Source: Actinomycetota bacterium (GTDB lineage Bacteria > Actinomycetota > Thermoleophilia > UBA2241). Taken from it: DNA of 10,459 nucleotides. The first letter of the stretch is position 1. Each line of letters opens with the position of its first letter. The notes under the pieces are model-generated. The model did no database searches. It saw only the letters and a list, made by a program, of their open reading frames with translations, and was not told the DNA's origin. The stretch is taken from contig PKYM01000167.1 in NCBI GenBank assembly GCA_003132645.1, positions 1,829 through 12,287 of the forward strand. Direction: 5' to 3'. A program made the translations under genes and the position numbers. Shown here one piece after another: positions 1-6,800 of this stretch.

Positions 1-441
1 CTTGATCACCGCGCCGCCGATCTCGAGACCGACCTTGGCGACCACGCCCAGCACGTTGCGTTCGGCAGGGTCGGCGTCGGGTCCCACGACGAAGTCGGGG
101 GCGGCGAGAGCGTAGAAATGGGCGATGTGGCTGTGCAGGAAGTGAGCGCTGTAGTACATCTGACGCAACTTGACGGCAAGAGGCGCCACCTCGCCGCCGA
201 AACAGGCATCGACGGCCTTGGCGCTGGCCATGTGGTGCGACGCCGGACACACGCCGCAGATGCGGGTCACGAGCCGCGGCAGCTCCTCGATCGGCCGGCC
301 CACGACGAAGCGCTCGAAGCCGCGCAGCTCGGGGATCTGAAAGATGCAGTCCTCGACGGCGCCGTCGTCGTCGAGGAAGATCTCGATCTTGCCGTGACCC
401 TCGAGGCGGGTGATCGGATCGATGCTGATCTTCCTGGTCAT
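1..441 (-). CDS. mvhA: MvhA-like [NiFe] hydrogenase large subunit, 5' part only
   Basis: This is the N-terminal 147 codons of the catalytic large subunit of a cytoplasmic group 3c-like [NiFe] hydrogenase, which splits or forms H2 at a Ni-Fe(CN)2CO site. The reading frame stays open from the ATG at 441 to the window edge, so the C-terminal half, including the second cysteine pair, lies outside. Visible marks are the start MTRKISIDPITRLEGHGK, typical of the family, and the L1 motif RICGVCPASHH (residues 60-70), where Cys62 and Cys65 are the first pair of Ni/Fe ligands. Its ATG overlaps the stop of the small-subunit gene by 4 bp (ATGA), so the two subunits are translationally coupled. It is the last visible gene of the leftward operon. 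The family call is secure. The subgroup (MvhA rather than another group 3 enzyme) rests mainly on the neighbouring MvhG, MvhD and HdrA genes. Confidence 0.93.
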   Translation of the reverse strand, partial: MTRKISIDPITRLEGHGKIEIFLDDDGAVEDCIFQIPELRGFERFVVGRPIEELPRLVTRICGVCPASHHMASAKAVDACFGGEVAPLAVKLRQMYYSAHFLHSHIAHFYALAAPDFVVGPDADPAERNVLGVVAKVGLEIGGAVIK

Positions 442-1403
442 GTCCGCACACTCCTCTGCAGCAGCGAGGACGGCAGGCCGAACCGGTAGGCGTAGCCCGC
501 GAAATCCGGCAGCCCATCGATGATCTCCTCGATCTCCTTCGGGTCTTTGCTGTCGATGATCGAGACGACGGCGCTCAGGAACTTGGCGCCCTGGTCGACT
601 ACATTGGGGAGCGGACCATAGCAGCCGCGGCAGGGGATGCCGCTGCTCGGACAGCGCACCCCGCACCCCGAGCGCGTCGCCGGCCCCGCGCACAGGATCC
701 CCTGTTCGAGCAGGCAGACGTCGGGATCGGCCATGATCTGCCACGGCCGGTAGAAGTGCTTCACCTTCTTCTCGTTCTTGACGCGCGGGCAGTCGTCGCA
801 GACGGCGCGCTCCGAGGCTCCCACCACCGAGCCCTTGGCCGGCAACTCGCCAGCAATCACCGCCTCAAAGACCGCCTTCACCTGATCGGCGGCCGGGGGG
901 CAGCCCGGCACGTAGTAGTCGACGTCGATCACGTCGTTCAACTTGTACACGCGCTTGTAGAACCGGGGGATGGTGAGCTGCGAACCGTCGAAAGCGGTCT
1001 CGGGGTGTGGGATCGTGGTGTTGCCGGGTTCGATCGAGGGGTTGTGCAGGTAGGCGGCCGTGAAGATCTCCTCCCTGGTCACGAAGTTCGCGAGACCGGG
1101 AATGCCGCCCATGTGAGCGCAAGAACCAAAGGCGACCACGAGCTTGCTCTTCTGCCGCAGGAGTTTTGCGATGTGCTCGTTCTCGGAGTTGCGTACCGCT
1201 CCGTTGAAGACGGTGAGGTCGAGCTCGCCGTCCTCCATCGCTTCGACGTCTTTGTACTTGCCGTCGACGGCGATGGGCCACAGGCGAATGTCTGCGACGG
1301 CCGCGATGTCGAGGATGAACTCGTTGGTGTCGAGCACGGCGACGTCGCAGCCGCCGCACCCGGCGCCCCAGTAGAGAGCGATCTGAAGTTTTCTAGCAGC
1401 CAC
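438..1403 (-). CDS. mvhG: MvhG-like [NiFe] hydrogenase small subunit
   Basis: This 321-residue iron-sulfur subunit would relay electrons from the Ni-Fe site to MvhD. The cysteine pattern accounts for three clusters. The proximal-cluster ligands are Cys16 and Cys19 (in GCGGC), Cys95 (GSC) and Cys168 (PGCPP). Eight further cysteines at 202, 205, 230, 238, 247, 251, 258 and 261 suit two more [4Fe-4S] clusters. There is no Tat signal ahead of the first cysteine motif, so the enzyme is cytoplasmic, unlike group 1 uptake hydrogenases. The start is a GTG at 1403 preceded by a GAGAGGTGA ribosome-binding site, 3 bp after the mvhD stop. Its own stop overlaps the mvhA start by 4 bp. Length and cysteine spacing fit MvhG/VhuG-type subunits. 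FrhG-type subunits are similar, but the MvhD and HdrA neighbours favour the non-F420 type. Confidence 0.93.
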   Translation of the reverse strand: MAARKLQIALYWGAGCGGCDVAVLDTNEFILDIAAVADIRLWPIAVDGKYKDVEAMEDGELDLTVFNGAVRNSENEHIAKLLRQKSKLVVAFGSCAHMGGIPGLANFVTREEIFTAAYLHNPSIEPGNTTIPHPETAFDGSQLTIPRFYKRVYKLNDVIDVDYYVPGCPPAADQVKAVFEAVIAGELPAKGSVVGASERAVCDDCPRVKNEKKVKHFYRPWQIMADPDVCLLEQGILCAGPATRSGCGVRCPSSGIPCRGCYGPLPNVVDQGAKFLSAVVSIIDSKDPKEIEEIIDGLPDFAGYAYRFGLPSSLLQRSVRT

Positions 1404-1406
1404 CGC

Positions 1407-1841
1407 TCACCTCTCAACCGCGTCGGTTGCCAACGCCGACTTGACCAGACTCGGCCCCAGCTCGCAGAGACGCTCAGTCATGTCATCGACGATGTCGGCG
1501 AAACGTTTGCCTTCGCTGGCGCTGACCCACTCGAGGCGCACGCGTTCGTCATCGATGCCGTAGTCCGCAAGCAGGCGCTTGAGCAGCGGATAGCGACGCA
1601 TGGTCTTGTAGTTGCCCTCGGTGTAGTGACAGTCGCCGGGGTGACAGCCGCAGATCAGCACGCCGTCGGCGCCTTCGGCGAGGGCCTTGATGACGAAGGT
1701 CGGGTCTATGCGGGCCGAACACATGACGCGGATGACACGCACGTTGGGCCTGTACTTGATGCGACTCGTACCGGCCAGATCGGCGCCGGTGTAGGAGCAC
1801 CAGTTGCAGAGAAAACCAACGATCTTGGGCTCGAACGTCAT
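1407..1841 (-). CDS. mvhD: MvhD-like iron-sulfur linker subunit (FlpD/MvhD family)
   Basis: This 144-residue protein belongs to the MvhD/FlpD family. In methanogens MvhD carries a [2Fe-2S] cluster and passes electrons from the hydrogenase, or from formate dehydrogenase, into HdrA. Conserved cysteines are visible at 12 and 15 (LCNWCSY), 41 (MCSARIDP), and 64, 66 and 71 (ICGCHPGDCHY), which are the family's characteristic motifs. The ATG at 1841 overlaps the stop of hdrA copy 1 by 4 bp, and the gene is followed 3 bp later by mvhG. This physically places it as the link between the hydrogenase and HdrA copy 1. It is a stand-alone protein here, whereas in some HdrA and QmoB proteins it is fused. 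No key residue appears to be missing. Confidence 0.92.
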   Translation of the reverse strand: MTFEPKIVGFLCNWCSYTGADLAGTSRIKYRPNVRVIRVMCSARIDPTFVIKALAEGADGVLICGCHPGDCHYTEGNYKTMRRYPLLKRLLADYGIDDERVRLEWVSASEGKRFADIVDDMTERLCELGPSLVKSALATDAVER

Positions 1842-3559
1842 TCAAGCACCCCCTCGATCTCTGCGAAGATCTGCTCGTCGGTGAAGTGCCGCGCCTTGAT
1901 GGCTCCCGAAGGGCACGCCGCCACGCAGGCTCCACATGCCTTGCACAGTGCGCTGATGATGTGACTGCGGCGCTTCGTCTCGTCGTACTCGATCGCGACG
2001 TAGGGGCAGAGCTCGTTGCAGACGCGGCACCCGGAGCACCGATCCTCGTCGACCTCCGCGTACACGGCGTCGACCACCAGCTTGCCGCGCGCTATCCTCG
2101 CGAGAATGCGGGCGGCGGCGGCACGGGCTTGGGCCACGGTGTCGGGAATGTCCTTCGGCGCCTGGCAGGCGCCGGCGATGAAGATGCCATCCGTCGTGGT
2201 GGCGACGGGGTCGAGCTTGGGGTGGCTTTCGATGAACCAGCCATCCTTGTCGGTGCTGATGCTGACGAGGTGGGCGACGTCATCGACGTCCTCGCGAGGC
2301 TCCATGCCCACCATGAGGATGACGAGATCTGCCGGGATCTCCACCGTCTCGCCGGAGAGTAGCTCGTTCACCTCGATCAGCATGCCGCACTCGTCCCCGG
2401 GGTCGGCCTTGCGGATCACGGGATGTTCGCCGCGTCCGTACATGAGGAACAGCGTTTTGACCTCTGAGCTCTGGCGGTAGAAGTCCTCGCAACCCTTCCC
2501 GAACGCGTGCATGTCGACGTAGACGTCGGAGACGTAGCTCTTCGGCAACGCCGACTTGACCTCGTGGGCGTACTTCAGGGCCGTCATGCAGCAGACCCGC
2601 GAGCAGTAGCTGTGGTACTCCTCGCTGCGACTGCCCACGCAATGGACGATGGCGACGAACTGCGGCGGCCGGCCCTCCTTTGTCTCGATGCGCCCCTGGC
2701 GCAGCATCCTCTCGAGCTCGAACGACGTGATCACATTCGGCAGCTTGCCGTAGCCGTAGTGCGTGATCCGCGCCGCGTCGAACTCCTTGTAGCCGGTGCA
2801 CACGATGACACTGCCGACATCGACCGCAGCATTGCCGTCGGCGGCGTTGGCCAGGCTGCCGAGGGTGGCCTTGAAGTTACCGACGAACCCGTCCAGCCGC
2901 TCGACACGGCTCTCCGTCATGACCTCGATGTTGTCGTGTTCGAGCACACGAGTGACGAGGTAGGTCAGGATGTCGCGGGCAGAGTCGAGGTAGGGCGCCG
3001 TAAGGTCGACGCGCGCGATGTTGCCACCGAGATGATCCTGCTTCTCGACGAGGTAGACGCGTTTGCCTGCGTCGGCCAACTCGAGCGCCGCCGTCATTCC
3101 CGCGATGCCGCCCCCAATGACCAGCGTGTTGGGGCACATGTCGACCGACATCCGCTCCAGGGGCTCATGGCGAGCGACCCGGTTGACTGCGGCGTGGACC
3201 AGGGCCTGCGCCTTCTCGGTCGCGATCGCCCCGTCATCGTGGACCCAGCTGCATTGCTCCCTGATATTGGCCATCTCGAACAGATACGGGTTCAGGCCGG
3301 CCGTCTCGAGCGCCCGCCGGAAGGTCTGCTCGTGCATGCGCGGGCTGCAGGCGGCGACGACCACGCGCTCGAGGGATTGCTCCTCGATGTCCTGCACGAT
3401 CATCTCCTGGCCGGGGTTGGAGCACATGTACTTGTACGAACGCGCGACGACAACACCCGGCAGCTTCGCCGCGAACTCAGCGACCGCGTCGCAATCCACG
3501 ACCTTTGCGATGTTCGTGCCGCAGTTGCACACATAGACACCGATGCGTGGCTCTTCCAT
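1838..3559 (-). CDS. hdrA: HdrA-like flavoprotein, copy 1 (with C-terminal 2x[4Fe-4S] domain, no inserted ferredoxin)
   Basis: This 573-residue HdrA/QmoA-family flavoprotein is the probable FAD electron hub that accepts electrons from MvhD. The N-terminal domain has the cluster cysteines Cys11 and Cys13 (VCNCGTN), Cys46 (MCSNPGQ), Cys71 (ACSPRMHE) and Cys103. The FAD-binding glycine motif GGGIAG is at 149-154. The cysteines of the non-canonical cluster next to FAD are Cys307, 319, 323 and 324 (HCVGSR and YCSRVCC). Two C-terminal [4Fe-4S] motifs have cysteines at 508, 511, 514, 518 and 539, 542, 545, 549. Between the FAD glycine motif and residue 307 there is no inserted ferredoxin domain, unlike methanogen HdrA. 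I chose the ATG at 3559, where family homology begins and a GAGGGGGTGA Shine-Dalgarno sits 8 bases upstream. The frame stays open up to 3763, but that extension is antisense to the preceding gene and lacks homology. The stop overlaps mvhD. Confidence 0.9.
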   Translation of the reverse strand: MEEPRIGVYVCNCGTNIAKVVDCDAVAEFAAKLPGVVVARSYKYMCSNPGQEMIVQDIEEQSLERVVVAACSPRMHEQTFRRALETAGLNPYLFEMANIREQCSWVHDDGAIATEKAQALVHAAVNRVARHEPLERMSVDMCPNTLVIGGGIAGMTAALELADAGKRVYLVEKQDHLGGNIARVDLTAPYLDSARDILTYLVTRVLEHDNIEVMTESRVERLDGFVGNFKATLGSLANAADGNAAVDVGSVIVCTGYKEFDAARITHYGYGKLPNVITSFELERMLRQGRIETKEGRPPQFVAIVHCVGSRSEEYHSYCSRVCCMTALKYAHEVKSALPKSYVSDVYVDMHAFGKGCEDFYRQSSEVKTLFLMYGRGEHPVIRKADPGDECGMLIEVNELLSGETVEIPADLVILMVGMEPREDVDDVAHLVSISTDKDGWFIESHPKLDPVATTTDGIFIAGACQAPKDIPDTVAQARAAAARILARIARGKLVVDAVYAEVDEDRCSGCRVCNELCPYVAIEYDETKRRSHIISALCKACGACVAACPSGAIKARHFTDEQIFAEIEGVLE

Positions 3560-3565
3560 GACGGT

Positions 3566-3574
3566 CACCCCCTC
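3566..3574 (-). promoter_or_regulatory. Ribosome-binding site deciding the hdrA copy 1 start
   Basis: On the minus strand AGGGGGTG lies 8 bases before the ATG at 3559. It argues for that start against the upstream in-frame GTG at 3568, which lies inside the Shine-Dalgarno itself, and against the longer open frame to 3763. Confidence 0.7.
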
Positions 3575-4718
3575 ACGCGGCCCGCAGGCCTTCGGACGGC
3601 ACCGACGCCGGCTCCCGCCGTGTGAGCCCCTCCGCCCGCACGTCCGCGAAGTACATGGCCAGCGGCCGGTAGGCCAGATGGGACCACTTGCCGAAGGGAA
3701 CCTCAAGCGCGAGCATCGGCACAACGACCGAGAGATGCACGACATACATGATGTTGGCGGCAACGTCGACGCCGCTATGGTGCAGGATGCTCTGACTGAT
3801 GCCGGTCAGGGTCACGACCAGAAGCAGAACGAGGAACAACCAGTCGGATTCGTGTGAGTGCGTATACTGCGCCGACGACTTCCGTAGTCGATTGCGCAAG
3901 AAGAGGACGCTCCCCACGACGAGCCCGACGGTCGCCAGGTAGCCGAAGATGTGCACGTACCAATCGATCTTTGGACCGGAGGCCATCTTCGACAGGAAGA
4001 ACATGATCAGCACGAGCATGGTCAGGTAGCTGAGCATCAGCACGAGGTGCGTGAGCCACGGCGTCTTGCGCGCGCACTTCGCGTAGCGCATCTGGGTAAT
4101 GAAGTGGGCGGGCAGCAGGTAGGCCTTGGTGATGTAGCTCTTCATCGGCACTTTGACTGATCGGTCACGTCCGACCGTGTACCACCACATTCGTGCCGCG
4201 TTGCTGAGCAGCACAGCGAGCAGGAGCATGGCCAAGGTCCAGTCGAAGACGTGGATCTTCGAGCTGGGCAGGAACGCGTTCGAGCCGTTGTAGTGGGTGA
4301 TGCTTCCCTGGGAGAAACCGAACAGCAGGAACCCCAGAGCCGTGAGAAAGCCGACGAGCAAAATCGCACCGACCTCCCAACGCCACGACCGGTAGAAGAG
4401 CCGCGAGATGCCGGTCCAGTCGTAGCGCGACGTGAGCCAACGGCGCAGGCTCATCATCGTTTCGCCAGGTTCGGCCTCGCGAGGGCACTGCTCGGAACAC
4501 TCGCCGCAGTAGTAGCAGAGCCACGGCTCCAGGCCGCCCTTGAGCTTGTCTTCGAGGCCCATCTGCAGATTGCGCATCGACCTGCGCGGAAACACGTACG
4601 GGTCGCTGGAATGGACACACACGGCGGAGCAGTTGCCGCAGTGATAGCACTTCGACACGTCCTCGGCGCCGTACACCTCGAGCTCGTCGATGAGCTTGGG
4701 GTTGATGCGTAGTGCCAT
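3573..4718 (-). CDS. qmoC: QmoC-like membrane subunit: HdrC-type 2x[4Fe-4S] domain fused to a heme-b-type membrane domain
   Basis: This 381-residue protein combines a soluble electron-transfer domain with a membrane anchor, the architecture of QmoC (HdrC plus HdrE fused). In sulfate reducers QmoC links QmoAB to the menaquinone pool. Residues 24-34 (CYHCGNCSAVC) and 68-78 (CYYCGECSEQC) give two four-cysteine [4Fe-4S] motifs. About six hydrophobic segments follow, near 115-136, 158-176, 222-243, 254-273, 293-312 and 322-343. Candidate heme ligands in or near them are His205, His224, His256, His313, His314 and His328. Loops rich in Arg and Lys (around 180-190 and 275-281) probably face the cytoplasm. 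The ATG at 4718 follows a GGAGGAG site that overlaps the hdrA copy 2 stop 8 bp upstream, and hdrA copy 1 begins 13 bp downstream. It probably anchors the HdrA/Mvh proteins to the membrane and exchanges electrons with quinone. Separate HdrC plus HdrE or another NarI-like cytochrome b is the alternative reading. The name QmoC is by architecture, not proven orthology. Confidence 0.82.
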   Translation of the reverse strand: MALRINPKLIDELEVYGAEDVSKCYHCGNCSAVCVHSSDPYVFPRRSMRNLQMGLEDKLKGGLEPWLCYYCGECSEQCPREAEPGETMMSLRRWLTSRYDWTGISRLFYRSWRWEVGAILLVGFLTALGFLLFGFSQGSITHYNGSNAFLPSSKIHVFDWTLAMLLLAVLLSNAARMWWYTVGRDRSVKVPMKSYITKAYLLPAHFITQMRYAKCARKTPWLTHLVLMLSYLTMLVLIMFFLSKMASGPKIDWYVHIFGYLATVGLVVGSVLFLRNRLRKSSAQYTHSHESDWLFLVLLLVVTLTGISQSILHHSGVDVAANIMYVVHLSVVVPMLALEVPFGKWSHLAYRPLAMYFADVRAEGLTRREPASVPSEGLRAA

Positions 4719-4726
4719 GGCTCCTC

Positions 4727-6535
4727 CTACACCGTCGCCAGGCTCTTGGCCCGCGTCTCAATGTCTTCGAGGCTGAGGCTCTCGAGGCTATCCACACCCT
4801 TGCCGGTGACGATGGTCTTCAGCACACGAGCGGCCACCGCAGAAGCCTGCGCGACCGTGTCGGGGATGTCCTTCGGTGCCTGGCACATCCCGGCGACGTA
4901 GACCCCCCCACGCTCGGTGCCTGTTGGATCTGCGTTGTAATCGGCCTCGGCGAACCAGCCGGCCTCGTCACGCGGGATGCCAAGCATCCAGGCGAGCTGG
5001 TCCGACCGCGCGGCGGGCACCAGGCCGACCGCGAGAAGGACCATGTCGACGGGGAACTCCATCATCTTGTCGCTGATGATGTCCTCTCCCCTGACGATCA
5101 TCTGGCCGTCGTGCTCGGTGATGGTCCCCGATCGGCCACGCATCACGAAGGTCCCCTCGGCTTTGATGCGCTGGAAGAACTCGTCGTAGCCTTTGCCGAA
5201 GGCGCGCATGTCTATGTAGAACTCGTAGCACGTCGCGTCGGGCAGCTTCTCTTTGACGAGGTGCGCGAACTTGAGCGAGTACATGCAGCAGACCCGCGAG
5301 CAGTAGGCGTTGAAGTTGGCGTCGCGCGACCCGACGCAGTGGATGATGGCGACGCTGCGCGGCGAGGGACCCTCGGGGTCGAACACCCACTCCTCGGCTT
5401 TCTTGCGCTTGTTGAGACGCTTGGTCTTGAGCACGATGCGACCGCCGGTGGGTCCCGACGCATTGGTCAGGCGCTCGAACTCCAAGGCGGTCAGGACGTT
5501 GGGGTGGGTGCCGTAGCCGTATTGCTCGATCCTGTGGGCATCGAGCACGTCGTAGCCCGTCGCCACAACGACGTTGCCGATCTCGATCTGCAGGACATCG
5601 CCGTGCGCGTCCAGGTCGATACAGTCCTTGGGGCACTTCTTGGCGCAGGCGCCGCATTTCTTGCCATTGCTTTGCACATACGTGCAGGCAGACTCATCGA
5701 CCAGGTAGGCCGCCGGGACCGCCTGAGGGAAAGGTATGTAGATCGCCTTGCGCGTGGCGATGCCGGCGTCGAACTCGCTCGGCACCGAAACGGGACAGAC
5801 GTCGGAGCAGATCCCGCAGGCGACGCAGGACTCCTCGTCGACCCTGCGCGCGTTGCGCAACACCGTCGCCTTGTAGGCGCCGGGTGAGCCGGTGATCGCC
5901 TCGACTTCGGAGTACGTCAGCAGGTCGATCATCTCGTGCTGGCCGACCGACACCATCTTCGGAGTCAGGATGCAGGCGGCGCAGTCGAGGGTCGGGAAGG
6001 TCTTGTCGAACATCGCCATGTGGCCGCCGATGGTGCCGGTCCGCTCGACGAGATAGACCCTCTTGCCCGCGTCTGCGATCTCGAGAGCCGTCTGGATGCC
6101 GGAGATCCCAGCTCCGATCACGAGCGTGGCCGCGTTGGTCCTGGTCTCCTTGGGCACCGCCGCCAGCGGAAACGGAACGCCGTAGACGGCGCAGGCCAGG
6201 ATGGACTTGGCACGTTCCGAGGAGTCTTGCGTCACTCCCCCGTGTTCGCGAAACGAGGCGAGCCGGACCTGCTCGGGGTCGGCGTCGGCGAGGGCCATCG
6301 CCCTGGTGAACGCCGGCTTGAAGAACCCCGGCGAGTCGCCGGCGATCACGATGGCGTCGAGCCGCGCCGCCGCGATCTCCTCTGCGAGAGCGTCGGGATC
6401 GATCGTCGGCAAGGAGCCCAGGGGTCGCACGCTTTCGACCTGCGGGAGATTCGCGGCGTAGTGCGCCACGGCTTCGAGAGCTGCCTCGTCAGCCAGCGCG
6501 CTGCCGACCTGGCAGATGTACACCCCAATCCTCAT
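4727..6535 (-). CDS. hdrA: HdrA-like flavoprotein, copy 2 (inserted ferredoxin domain kept, N-terminal cluster and C-terminal ferredoxin lost)
   Basis: This 602-residue HdrA homologue is the first gene of the leftward operon. The FAD motif GAGISG is at 141-146, followed by a family motif with two cysteines, LDCAACILTPKM (Cys185, Cys188). An inserted ferredoxin domain has cysteines 237, 240, 243, 247 and 284, 294, 297, 301, with an extra Cys305. The cluster next to FAD has Cys400, 412, 416 and 417 (HCVGSR, YCSRVCC). The N-terminal domain (about 1-130) keeps its fold-like length but has lost the cluster cysteines: only Cys8 of the usual set remains, and SPRMHE-type sequence is replaced by SPGFFK. 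The protein ends shortly after the FAD domain, without a C-terminal ferredoxin module. The ATG at 6535 follows a GGGGGAGG ribosome-binding site. In the methanogen HdrA structure the inserted ferredoxin domain is regarded as the ferredoxin exit, so this copy may host the ferredoxin branch. Confidence 0.9.
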   Translation of the reverse strand: MRIGVYICQVGSALADEAALEAVAHYAANLPQVESVRPLGSLPTIDPDALAEEIAAARLDAIVIAGDSPGFFKPAFTRAMALADADPEQVRLASFREHGGVTQDSSERAKSILACAVYGVPFPLAAVPKETRTNAATLVIGAGISGIQTALEIADAGKRVYLVERTGTIGGHMAMFDKTFPTLDCAACILTPKMVSVGQHEMIDLLTYSEVEAITGSPGAYKATVLRNARRVDEESCVACGICSDVCPVSVPSEFDAGIATRKAIYIPFPQAVPAAYLVDESACTYVQSNGKKCGACAKKCPKDCIDLDAHGDVLQIEIGNVVVATGYDVLDAHRIEQYGYGTHPNVLTALEFERLTNASGPTGGRIVLKTKRLNKRKKAEEWVFDPEGPSPRSVAIIHCVGSRDANFNAYCSRVCCMYSLKFAHLVKEKLPDATCYEFYIDMRAFGKGYDEFFQRIKAEGTFVMRGRSGTITEHDGQMIVRGEDIISDKMMEFPVDMVLLAVGLVPAARSDQLAWMLGIPRDEAGWFAEADYNADPTGTERGGVYVAGMCQAPKDIPDTVAQASAVAARVLKTIVTGKGVDSLESLSLEDIETRAKSLATV

Positions 6536-6556
6536 CGGGCCTCCCCCATCGGCTTC

Positions 6557-6585
6557 GTCTCAGCACCCCACGAGTGCGCTGAGAC
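6557..6585. promoter_or_regulatory. Inverted repeat in the predicted leader of the hydrogenase operon
   Basis: GTCTCAGC, a 13-nt spacer, then GCTGAGAC: perfect 8-bp arms. It lies 21 bp upstream of the hdrA copy 2 start, just before the ribosome-binding site, so it could be an operator or an RNA hairpin affecting translation. There is no T-tract, so it is not a typical terminator. Confidence 0.45.
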
Positions 6586-6625
6586 ACCCCATCTCGTGCC
6601 CGTGTCCCGCGCCTCCGAGGTAGTT

Positions 6626-6641
6626 TGTGAAAATGTTCTCT
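6626..6641. promoter_or_regulatory. Rex-like (NADH/NAD+ sensing repressor) candidate site
   Basis: TGTGAAAATGTTCTCT resembles the actinobacterial Rex operator form TGTGAAC-N3-TTCACA. The left half matches well and the right half imperfectly (TTCTCT against TTCACA). It is nested in a wider dyad AGGTAG-N16-CTACCT (6618-6645) and lies just downstream of the predicted leftward transcription start, a repressing position. No Rex gene is visible in the window and the match may be chance. Confidence 0.25.
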
Positions 6642-6652
6642 ACCTACGGAAG

Positions 6653-6681
6653 TGTGTATCACCACCGGGTCAGAACGTCAA
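6653..6681 (-). promoter_or_regulatory. Candidate sigma70-type promoter for the hydrogenase operon
   Basis: On the minus strand, TTGACG (6681-6676) and TACACA (6658-6653) are separated by 17 bp. The -35 box is strong (5 of 6) and the -10 box weak (3 of 6). It would start transcription near 6646, giving a leader of about 110 nt that carries the inverted repeat at 6557-6585. Confidence 0.4.
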
Positions 6682-6767
6682 TTTGTTTCCCAACAATTTC
6701 TCAGGGTTATGACCCATACCGTTCTAGGTGAGGGAATCGGCGCGCAACGGCGACGAATCGCGATTGC

Positions 6768-6800
6768 CTCGCCCTCCCCAGGCGTCTGAAGGAGGGCGAG
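6768..6800. promoter_or_regulatory. 10-bp-stem hairpin with an alternative overlapping hairpin
   Basis: CTCGCCCTCC and GGAGGGCGAG form perfect 10-bp arms around a 13-nt loop. The right arm can instead pair with the bases that follow: GAGGGC-GA-GCCCTC at 6792-6805. The two structures exclude each other. No run of T follows on either strand, so it is not a standard terminator. It lies upstream of the candidate rightward promoter, so it may be a DNA site or part of a longer transcript. Confidence 0.4.

Noticed and set aside
756..1964. Long plus-strand open frame (402 codons) opposite mvhG and mvhD
   Set aside because: It lies antisense to two clear genes, has low-complexity His/Asp/Val/Ala-rich content and no domain. 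High GC with few stop codons explains its length.
3560..3763. N-terminal extension of hdrA copy 1 by 68 codons
   Set aside because: It overlaps the 3' end of the QmoC-like gene in another frame, contains Arg/Ser/Pro-rich non-homologous sequence, and the ATG at 3559 has a proper ribosome-binding site and begins at the family's conserved N-terminus.
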